Source: Aplidium turbinatum (taxonomy: Eukaryota; Chordata; Ascidiacea; Aplousobranchia; Polyclinidae). From it: a stretch of 64,000 nucleotides of DNA. A program made the position numbers and the translations under genes. Positions 22,801 to 34,800 of this stretch are shown here, in pieces. Within the stretch, counting starts at the first letter, position 1, and each line of letters starts with the position of its first letter. The stretch spans positions 20,689,235 to 20,753,234 of the forward strand of contig OU964923.1 in NCBI GenBank assembly GCA_918807975.1. The letters are read 5' to 3'. The notes under the pieces are model-generated. The model saw nothing but the letters and a program-made list of their open reading frames with translations. It had not been told where the DNA came from and ran no database searches.

Positions 22801-25800
22801 ATTTCTCTTCATTGTTATAAAAAAAGATTATTTGATCAAACCCATTAATATTGTTTAGAATACAAATGAGTGAGAAAGTCATGCGTTGGGCTTGATACCA
22901 CAAGGTCAGATGTTCGATTCGCTGTAAGACGATACCATTTATTGTATTGCGAAAAGCTTTAGCCTATTGAGTTCCTAAAAAAAATTGCACACAGAACCTC
23001 TGTTTCATTTTGTTTTATTCCTCGACGTTTTCAGTCTCATCAATGCATGATGACTTGAACCAAATACACTCAATAAAGTCAAATCGGTGTTTGTTCCTTT
23101 GTGGTCCGGTTTGAAGAAGTAGTCTCAGCAGTTCATTTTTCAAAATAAATTACTTTGGTATCTCTTTTAAAAACTTTATTGTTTTTAGTTAAATAAAATG
23201 AAATATGTTCTTCTGGTGCAAACTAAGCTGAACTATCACAAGATGTATAGAGTGATAATCTGCTTTTATTCCGATCTTTTTGTTGATGACATTTAAACTC
23301 TTTTTTTTCTGATTTTATACTTTGCGCACGATAAGTTTTGTTTGAAAGTGGAATTTCATTTTGCATGTTTAGTTGATTTACAGCAACAAAGCCCTGTGTT
23401 TTTTTTTCATGCTAGACAGGTAGTCACTACTTGATCTAGATCCCTGAAAAAATCAGTCATTTCTAATTGACGAAACGTCGGAATAAAAGCAGAATCACCT
23501 TATATGCATCTTGTGACAGTTCAGTTTAGTTTGCACAAGAAGCACCTATTTCATGTTATTTAACTGAATGCCTGATGAACACCCTCATTCAATTTTTATT
23601 GTTTTTACATGCTGTTTTGACTTGAGCTAAGCTTGGTTCATTGTGAGAGCATGCAAAGACAAAGAAACCATTCACAAAAGTGCCAATGACTTACAGTAGA
23701 CTTTGCATGTTCATGGGAGTTAGGGACCGCAAATACGACCGGGAGTCAGAGCGCTAGCCTTACCGCGAATAATTTTGCAACCGTAATAAAAATGCATTAT
23801 AAGAACTAACATTAACAAAATGAAATTGCGACCAGAGATTTTGGTGAAACAAAATAAAACAAAACCTTGCGACAATTTTTTTTCCCAGTACTGTGTCTCC
23901 AGGTGGCAGCAGTATTCTTTTTGAGTTTGGTTTCTGTAAAACATGGTAAGGAAACTGTGTGCGGAAGACTTCATGTGCTGAAGTATCAACTTCTACCAAC
24001 CTAACACAACTTCATTTGTTGCCGGATAATAAGAATCAAGCAAAAACAATATGTTGAAAAAAATGTATTCCATGTTGAATAAATACATTCCAGTTTAGTT
24101 ACCAGGCCGATAATAAAATACGTAGAGATGGTGTTGAATGTCTCTGTGCACTGCGGTAGCGGCTTATCTTTTTTTGATGGTATCGTTTTCAGAGCAAGAC
24201 ATGCCATATTTTCAACAACCATAATACTGCATAAAAGAATCGAAAGGTCAACTACTGTAAAACTTTTAAATTTGCTGGATAAGTTCGGAAATTAAGTTTT
24301 TTCTTTCAAAAAAAAAATCGGCTCATGCATTAATTATTTCCAGCTTTAAAAATAGAAAATGCGGTTTGAAAACAGAAAAATATAAGCCAAAAAACAAAAT
24401 GATCAGTCTTTGGCGATGAACGTATATCTGCGATGAATACGGCGATATACAAAAACTCACATTATTTTTTGTGTATTTATGAGTATTTTGCATCAGACTC
24501 AAAATGGTCCATTGTCACAATCAATATTTAAAAAATAGAAACAAACCACTTATAACTACTATCAGTTATAACTGGTGTATTGTGTACTGTATAGCTGCAT
24601 TATAATTACTGCATTACACCATATAAATAACGTTTTTCATTCTATTCTTTGTAAATGAAGTGTTGGTATACATGACTGCATAATGAAACATTGTATCCTG
24701 TCGATAAAGGTAAGATGTTTTAGAGATGTGCAGTCAATGACTTAGTTACGACAGTGAACGTAGTGTTTAGTATACAAGGGTTTTTGTTTCCCCACAGTGC
24801 TATCCTTGTGACTGAATCTTCACAATTGAACGCTTTGCGGTGTTTGATAAAATTAAATTCAAGGAGAAAAGGCCGAGTGTGCGTGGCGTATTCAGTTTGA
24901 TTTTATCAAGCAGCACAATGCGTTCAACTTTGCTTTGCATTTTTCTTACACTTTTTTTCTTCATTTCTCATACTCTATTTATTCTTATGTACGTCATAGC
25001 GTATTAAATTGTTCATACGTAGGCCAAGACAGTCTTTCTTCTTGCTTGTCGTGACTTTTGTGCTCAAAAGGTAGATGTTTTTTTAAGTTATCATGAAAAC
25101 ATTTTACTGTCTGCAGAAATACATTTATTATTTGTAAAACCCTCAGCTTGTTTGATAAAATCTTACTTTTGTAGTCACGCCACTTTTAAGTTCAAGTAAT
25201 TTCATTTTGATAGTTTGAATTCTGCATAAAAAGTACCTTTAAAAACGCCGAAAGAAAACAAATAGATTTTATTTGTGGTGTTTTAGCAAGAGCTCAGCTG
25301 CAGTGCCCTTTTTGTTTCTTGGTTGTTTTTCTGGTGCTATTTGTTTTGGCCTCAAGACGTCAGAATACTTATGCTTTCAAATAACCACCTGTAATTTTAT
25401 AAGCAATATTACAAACGACAAAGGTATACGTAATTTGCAGTAGCTATAAAATAACCAAGCTTTAAGCAATATAAAGGTTTAAACTAGAAGTGCCTGACTG
25501 ATTCAATGCGTAGCTTTTAGCCTACGCGAGTTTATTGCCGATTATATGAAATTTATAATTTTACTGCTGTTCAAAGAATGTATCTTTCACCAATTATACG
25601 TGTCAACATTCGAAAAAAAACGAAAAGATTTAAAAAATGTTTTTGGGAACCCTGCAATCTCTTCATCAAAATTTAAAAGTTACAGACAATACAAAGATTA
25701 AATTCTGAAGAGGCAAAGCACTAAATAGGAAATTTACTTTACAAAAAATTGTGACAGTTTTTGGTAGCCTATGTCTTTGACGCTTTTAGGGTATTTTGGA

Positions 25801-28800
25801 CTCCAATAACGCTTCTCTTGACTCACGCTCTTTTGCTTCACCATGACCATTTAAATCAAGCTTTCTGTAGCTGTTAAACTTTAGCAGTTGGTTTACTAAG
25901 TGTATTTATTCATGTTAGTAATCCACTTTTAGCAGACAGTCTGTCTTGTGGAATTTCTATGTTCAAACATTGAATTTATTGAATTATTTCATTTATTTCA
26001 TTGTTTACAACTTTACATGATCGATATTCCTCAGGCAATGCTCCATGTTATGTTAAACTCAATCAGTAGAAGAGTTCATCAATTTTTTATTTTTTATTTA
26101 TTTTCTCAATGCATAACAGCATAAGATATTATGCTCGATATCACCTTTAGCAGTATTTTTTACTTTACATAATATACATGCAAAGAAATATTAGATGTTT
26201 TTAAGTTGGACCAAACTTTAAAGCGATATGACTTGCAGATTTATTATTTTGTTGTTTGAACTTTTCAATCTCAGCTGTCAAATAAATAATGTCAAAACAA
26301 AAACAATAAGCTATTTGATTTTCTTATACTTCTGCATCAATCTATAAATGATATTCAGTTAAATACACGAATTGTTAATATCAAGTTTGTATAAAATGAT
26401 TTCAACTAAATTTATGTTTGAGGTTATTAAATCAAAAACATGGGGCACTCAATCTGATCATTAAAAATGTCTCTTCAAATACTGTAATGTCAAAAGCAAA
26501 GAAGAAACAAGAGACAAAACGTACATTTCTAAATTTAGAAAGGATTTGAAAGATGGCTCACAAAGCTAAAATTGAAAATTTTAAACTGAATGCAAATGAT
26601 AGTTGCAATATCAAGAATCAAAGTTTTCTCGTCACATTTAAAGTTTATAGAAGCGTCTTTGAAAACTCGGGATTTTCTTGCCTACAGAGAGAATACTAAA
26701 ATAAAACAATTTAGTTTTGCAAATTACTTGTCTAAAAACGCACCGGCGTGAGAAAAAGGCGAAGATGTCTCTCAGCGTGATTGTTTCTTCGATTTGATCA
26801 ACCTGCCGTCCGCTGGTGGTGAGAATATTTGAAAATTGGTTAAACCGGAGTCGTGTTGTTACAGCCTATCAGCAGTCGGAAGCAGGTAGTTGAACCTTTG
26901 ACTAATTGAAAGATTTTCAAAGCAGTTTCTAGATGTAAACAGACGTAAAATCAATCTGAAAATTTAGGTGATGTGCACATTGTTATCTGAGAGGAAGCAA
27001 AATTTTATTGAAAGAGCATATTTAATCTTGAGAATTTGACAAGTGTCAGCAGACTTATCGTCGTTAAAAGATTAATCAATTAACTTTATTTCGAGCAACT
27101 TGAAAAGCAGACGATCTGTCTACTTAACTGCATCAACATTGCTGATAAATTTCCTCTTTGGAGCGTTTGCGAACCTGAGTCTTTCACATGTTTAATTTGC
27201 AAAGTGTAAAAGTACAAAGTTTTCTTGATTTTATTTTTTTCATTTCTTTGACTTACCCTTCCCCTTGTTTAATCTAAACTACAACATGCGTATTGTGTAC
27301 TGCATGAAAACTGATTGTTTCAAAGCAAACTGACTGGCGAAACTTACATCACAAACGCTTTTTATGTTTCTGAAAATTCCTTTATTGATGTGATGTTGTT
27401 GCATTGGCGTCTGTTGAGTTTTTGCAAAAGATATTTGTTTTTTCGCTTCCGTTAAAATTAAACGAACCAGATGTTACGAGATTGTTTTATAAGCAGGCGT
27501 ATCGTCCGAAATTCAACTTAAATTTATAGTAGGCTCCTCCAACAAAATTTGTCTTCTGTTGGCTCTCAGCTCAAGTAAATCTTACATGAAACAACTTGAC
27601 TTTATTGAAAAACTACTGCAAGTTGCATGTTTCCCCGAGATTTTGTGAACTGTAGCCTACACAAAATCATTCTGGTTAATGGAATATAACTTTTCTTTTT
27701 ACTGGAGACATCAAAGTTGATTGGCAAAAATCACCAGACTCTTGTCGTAGTGATTTGCCTGTTTGTTTTTCAAAGAATAGCCTTGATATCACGCTACCAA
27801 TTCATTCAAAGAACGGTGCCTTCGCCCATAGGCCCCCGTGACGTCTTGTTTACGCATTGCGTATAGGGTGGCTCGTTTTTAAACTTTTTTTTTTAATTCT
27901 CTCGGGGTAGTGGGGAAATGGTGCCAATGAGTGAGAAAACGCTCATGACAAAATTTGAGATTCGTAAAAAATTGTCTTCAGCCTCCTCATGGGGCCCAAA
28001 ATTGAAAAATGGGGTCAAAAACGTATTTTTTTTCAAAAATATTTTTAGTTTGGGTAGATGCAATATTGTTTAGATATATCTAATTAGCCTAAGAAAAAAA
28101 ATTGGAGTCATTTGAACTATTCCTTCAGCTTCCTCATAGCTTCTGAAAATTTCCATTTTGCTGAAAATTTCGCATTTTTGTTTGTGCTTACATGATACAT
28201 AATTGCGTTAGACATTTTGCCAGCTATGAAACGTCATTGTATTTCTCTTTATAGACCTGCCCTGAGCTGTTGCGTCATTTTTTAATGAAATTGGGTTAAT
28301 TTGGTACGATTTGGTAGGAAAAAGTGACGTCTTTTATTTGAATTTATGTCACTGACGAAGTTTGTAGTTATGTAACCACAAACAAAAATGCGAAATTTTC
28401 AGCAAAATGAAAATTTTCAGAAGCTGTGAGGAAGCTGAAGGAATAGTTCAAATGACTTCAATTTTTTTTTTTTAGTTTATTTGGATATATCTAAATAATA
28501 TTGTATCTACCCAAACTAAAAATCTTTTTGAAAAAAAATGCGTTTTTGACCCCATTTTTCAATTTTTGGGCTCCATGAGGAGGCTGAAGACAATTTGTTA
28601 CCAATCTCAATTTTGTCATGATTGTTTTCTCACTCATTGGCACCATTTCCCCACTATCCCGAGAGAATTTAAAAAAAAAGTTCAAAAACGAGCCACCCTA
28701 TGCGTAGATCTGATAAGCCAGACTCCGAGAGAGAAAGATGAACTTCGAAGGAAAAGTGAACTTTTTATCCTTTGACCTTTAATTAAAGCATTGGCTCGAA

Positions 28801-31800
28801 CCAGAATCGTAGGAAGGTAAGATATTAATAAGTTTCTTTACGATGAAGCTAGCTTGAGGAGTAGACGGTTGGTCCCAGTGTCGTGCGTGGGAATTGGGAG
28901 GACTGATGCTTATTCTATTAATCTCTGCTAAAGCGTTAGCTGAAGTGAATTCGTAGATTCCATTTTTATGACTCTGATAATTTTACTGGTTGCAATTTTA
29001 CTGAGTTTGTCGGTGTTGACGTTGAACTAGTGTTAAATTTATTGAAAAAAATTACTAGATATTGAAGCCAAAAATGTCAAAAAAGGTTTGATTTGATTTT
29101 AGCCTCATTGTACGAAAACGAGAAAGGAGCTTCTGTATTGTAGTTCGCTAATGCAAATTTTACTGTTTCTACCAACATCAGCCTACTGGATTTTCGCTTT
29201 TACAACGCTAACTTGGATTGCTGTTGTAGCTTCTTCAATGTATCATTTTCGATTGCTAACGTCTTGTTTCGCCAATCAACATGTAAACAGACTGTAGAGT
29301 GACACGAAGTCCATGCCTTAACTCTTTGTTTCCATAACCCGTATCATGGATGACTGCGGTTGTGTCAAGTTAATTTAATATTTTTATATAAAATTTTCAT
29401 TGGCATCAAGCCTCTTGTGTTGAGGTTACAGAAATGACAAATCCTTCTAAAAAAAAACTCCATTCATGTCAATGGCGGATAACATCTGTTGCCTGCTCAT
29501 TTTAAAGTTGCAAAGTTGCAATTAAAAGATTATCGTAAGTTGGAAAAACAGCCAAGCTTTGTCTGGTACGTCAGTACAAACTGCTCATAATTTTGAGGTT
29601 ATTTTAGCACTGGCACAGAGCCAGTGCCAAAATAGCCAAAGCTAGTGCAATTCCAGATTTTTAAAATTCAATAAAATCAAATTCAATCAGCATAAATTGA
29701 TTCAAACTGAATTAAGTTTAAATAAGAACAATTCTGAAACTTTTTCTCCTGAACACAGAAAGAGTTCAATGTCAGAACAGAGTTATGAAGTAAAATACAG
29801 GGTTCTTTGCACATGAAATGTTTAGAACGTGGTACAACTGGGTGTAAAGGAATACGTAGTGTAGAAAAGTAGACGATGCCAAGCTCAGCTGTCGCACGTA
29901 AGGGCGTTAGAGTTAGAGGAAGGCTGTGTTTTTCTATATCAAACTTAGCCGGGTGTCAAACCAGGATCGCTTGATTGTCGACCGAACACATCAACGGTTT
30001 CATCATCCATATGTTTATGAAAGATTGTTTATTAAATGTCATTATGATCGACAACACAACCAAAACGTTTTTACAAGTTTTTGTGTTTTGGTGCAAAGTT
30101 AAACAAAACAAGCAACATAAAAGTTGTAAAGGGAGAATGAAAAATGAAGAGTTGATAATACACAGAACACACAGGTCGTACCATTTTTCATTGCCCGATG
30201 CTACAGTGCTTTTTGTATGACTGTCTTCACTTATAGAATAAAAAAAAAAATTTCAGTATCTATTTTTGTAAAATAGTTTTCAAGAAGGATTTGTTTTAAT
30301 TTGTTGACAGCATACACACTTCCGCATAAACCCATCCATCAGCAACATATCAAAAACAATGCAAATTTACATTTTACCTAACTGGTCCTTTTAAGCAGAG
30401 TTAATCGTTTTTTTCAATATTTATTTTTTGCTCACGCGTTACGTCATCGCTTGTGTCTCACACAAGGAACACGCCTAAAAGGAGACTAACGTCAAACAAA
30501 TCCGCTTTGATCTTTTAAGATAGTATACTGTTGATACGTGACCTCACGTTGCATCTTCAAGCCGAATCTACAGAATGAAGTACAAAATTTGCCATTGCAA
30601 GGTTAGTTCAATATTTACAAAACGCTGACTATCGTAAAAACTTTGAACCTTAAATTCACATGTTAAATACACGCAATAAAGCAATGTCTTTGTGTTTGCA
30701 GACTTGTAAAAATCTTCAAAATTTGTATTTATTTTGTTATTAACAATCAATCATGTGCGATCCATTAAGAAACTACCTGATGCTATCCACTCTGGTCACT
30801 CTATGTTGGGCCAACAGCATAGAGACATTCATTCTTGTAAGTAGCTGGTTGACTTCTTTCGACCTTTGTGCTTAACTGGTGCTGTTAGCCTACCTGGCTA
30901 TTGATGTCGGCCTTCTAAAGCGGACCTTGTGCGTTTTCATGCAAATTAATTTGATCGTTTGAAAACGCATTTTCAAATTTCCAAGCTGTAAACTGTAGTG
31001 TGACGTCCATGTACTAAACTTCAAAATGTGTAATTATAACATGATCTTATGCATAAATTACTGAAAACGTTGTACCAAAATAAAATTTAGTCAAGAGGCC
31101 TTATGATATTTTTAAAATTGAGTTTCTTTTTCTAAAATCTATAACAAATGGTGGTCTAATTGATATCTTCGCCTCTGCTTCTCGCAGACCCTGGTTCGAT
31201 TCTAGGTTGGGTCAATTTAAACGCTTTTAAATTGTTACTGATTCTATTCTTTTTGCCAAAGGAGTGATAATAAGTTCACGTTGTTTTTGCAATGTGAATG
31301 TGACGAAATTGAAAAAAACGTAGTTGCTACGAAATGATGTCTAACAACACCATCGTTAGCTCGTATTATTGTTAAAACGAATCAAGCAGAATGAGCAGAT
31401 AACTTGAATTCAAAACACATTGTAGTTGAGTCTCCATTAGTAGGTTACGAGTCTTAAAAAGTGTGACTACAATTACAGTACTTTGTGAAATTGATCGTTC
31501 ATAATCGCCTTAACTTTAGGCTATTTGCAATAAGCGTTTGCTTAGTTTAATCAGCTGGTCTTTGTCTCTTTGGTAACAGCACAAGTTTATTAATAGGATG
31601 GAGAACATAGCAGGTATACGGACTGAAAACATAGAAAAATCGACTTATTTGAACTTGATCAGTTATTCTCACAGTTATTCTCCAGTTATTTAAAAGTGGT
31701 TAGGTATGCACAAGAAGTCAGATTCTCACTTCATGCGAAAAATGCAAAGATACAATGCGGCTCTTTCCGTGCAGGCTATTGCACTGCAAAGACGATATCT

Positions 31801-34800
31801 GCAGATTGCAGAATTGGCAGTAAAAATCATTTGGAAGAAATCCATCATAAAAATGTCATCTTCAATTCAATTTTGATTTATATTTTACAATCTACTTGGA
31901 TTTTCTTTGATCATGCGATTATCACTTTCTTTTAGGTTGCAAGTTCAAAAAAGTCACATACTTCAATGATTAATTTAATGGGCATTTTTGCTTTGTCAGT
32001 CCTTTCTGCACTCTGCTGATCGCCTATTAGAAATTGACATTTATAAGAAGATTATCACCGAAAACGTGGAAGAAAAATCAATTGCTTCCAAGTTCGATAA
32101 AATCTGAGCTTCTTAGTATAATTGTCTACGGTACTTGAAAAATTGGGTTTAAGCCGCTTTCAACTGACTTTTTAAAAGCTCAAAACTATGAATGAAAGTG
32201 ATTGAAGTAGTTGATTACTCAAATAATGAACTGATTGTCTCGCTGACTGGAAGTTATCGTTTCGTTACTTTTTACCTTATGTTTTTTTTAAACTTGTTGT
32301 GATATTTTGATGGTACAGTAGTATCCATTCGATTTTATTTAGGACAAGTAACGTGGTGACAGCCGTTTGATTGATTGCCACATGGTAAATTAATGATAAT
32401 TTGTGTACCTTTTTGTGGCCGTTGTAAAAAAGGTTTAAAAAAACAATTAAACAAGTTTAAATATAAAAAATTAAAGGCAATTTTGTGCAACTGCACGTTT
32501 TATTAATAAAACACCATTTTATGACGAAACCTGCTAAACAAACTTAATAGACTAGATAGAGTGTATCCGCATTTTATTCTGTTTTTCCAGTGAAGTAGCG
32601 AAGTATGTAAAAAGCTAAAGGTGGTTCGATACTTGGTTCAAGTGTAGGGTATGAGAAGATAAGGCTCTCATTGTACTAAGCCATCGGCACTAAGAAAAAT
32701 AGGGTGTCCAGTTCCTTTTTCTTGGCCGGCTTTTCTTCAGAAATTATGCCTACCCAATTTATCACACCCTTGGTAGAGGTGAGCGGTGTTCTCAACAACC
32801 AGCTGAAGCCGGGAGTCGAACCAGGTTTGCGAAGTATGTAGGATATGTAATAAAAGACCTTTACATCAGTTGTAGTAGAGCGTGTGTACTTGACGACTTT
32901 CACACTTTCAAGGTCAATTTGTGGTTCCAAGGGCATAAACTGAGTTGATATAACGTTACAAAAGAGCCTGTGAACAAGTTTTCGCGTAGTAACATCAAAC
33001 GCATTTTGTAGTGAACTCGATAAGTTATGCCCATTCATCAACGACAAAAATAAGTCACTTCCTATATTTGGATGTGTTTGCATGGTTCGATTGTTTACAC
33101 TTCCATCTCAGGTTGCCTGCTGTTACCAGTTTTTTAAAACAGCGTTTACTATACAATAACCTAAGATGTGTTTTTTGTTAGAAACTTATTAGAAACTTTT
33201 AATGGGATTCTTTTGGGACATTTTGCTTTGCTTTATTTCAGCCAACGTTTTGCAAAATTTTTGCAAGAAAACACTTTCAAACTTGCCAAAATATCAATGA
33301 AAAAATGTGATTGAATTTGTAGGTTAACATCAAGACATCCTTGCTACACTTATCAAGCTTCACACAACGAATGTCACACTTCACTCGGGTTAAAGCTGGG
33401 TTTTCAGACTCAGGGTATAGTATCATCAAACACCACAATCACTTTTCATTGTGTTTAGAAAAGTTTAACTTAGGGCAGTGGTTCCCAACCTTTTTTTGGC
33501 TGTTATCCTAATTTCCAACCTGAAGTGAGCCAATTACCCCCACGATCAATTTTCAAAAACAAAAGTGTTTATTGCTATCAGGGATTCGCTATGTGTTTCA
33601 AAGAGCTAACTGTGACAATCAGAATACAAGATAAAAATGTGGGGTAAACATTCAATGGGAAGGATGGGCCTGGACTTCAGCCGCCAGCTTTGTGATCCTG
33701 GGCTTTGTGGTACTGAGGGCGATTCTTGCGTCGCTTTCGACATCCAGGCGATTGCGCTTTTTTGTCTTCATTCCCAAGACAGTTGAAAATCTTTGTTTAT
33801 AACCATACGTTGTTGAAAAAGATGTCAGAATATTTAATGCCTGTGTCGCTAATGCTGGTGTGTCCTGGAGTCTGCTAAACCAGAAGGGTTCCAACCTTTC
33901 CCCCTTGAAATCAAGTTTCAACTCTTCGTTCATTCGGAGAGTGATAAATTCTTCTTTAGTCGGAAAGTCGTCATCATCCACCTGGCTGTCATCACATGTG
34001 AAGGGCTCAGTGCACCATTGGAGACTAGCCGTGTCCAAATTCGGAAAGTAGTTGTCTATCTTCTTGGCTAGCTGGCCTAAGTGGTCAGCTATGTCCTCCT
34101 TCAAAGCTGCTGCCAAATCAAGTCCATTGCCTTCGAGGTAGGCTATAGGTCAAGCGTGTGAAACTGTGCCTCTTCCAACTCGCTTGTTCCACAATTTAAC
34201 CTTTGAGATAAATGCTGCTACGGTTACTTTGGTGTCGATCACAATTAGCTACATTCTTGCCTTGAATTAAAAGATTGCCTTTGTTCAATTCACTAAAGAT
34301 ATCAGCCAGATAGCACAGCTGGGAAATCCACTGTTGGTTAGAGAAGTATTCAGCCAAGTCGGACTTCTTTTTTATCCGAAAAACATGGGCAGCCTCACGA
34401 AGTTCGACCAGACGGGTTATCTCTTTGCCATGAGACAGCCATCGTACTTGTGGTACAGTAATCGGTAAGGCGATCTGTGTGGTACAGTAATGCTTCGTAT
34501 CTTTCTTCCATCTTCTTGCACAGATCCTTGAAAAGACGGCTGTTCAATTCCTTCGCTTTTATAAAGTTCACAACCGTCACTTGCTTCTAAATCGGATCTC
34601 GTTACCCCCCAAAACCAGGCAAATTACCCCCGGGGGTAATTTACCCCCAGGTTTGGAACCACTGACTTAGGGTAAGTCTGCACAAACTATTTTATAAGTT
34701 GACAAACTTCTGATTAACTTAGATTAAAATGCACATTTCTCATACTAAATCGATAAATCATGTTTTTTTGATAAAACTGTCATCTTAAGAATATTTGAGA

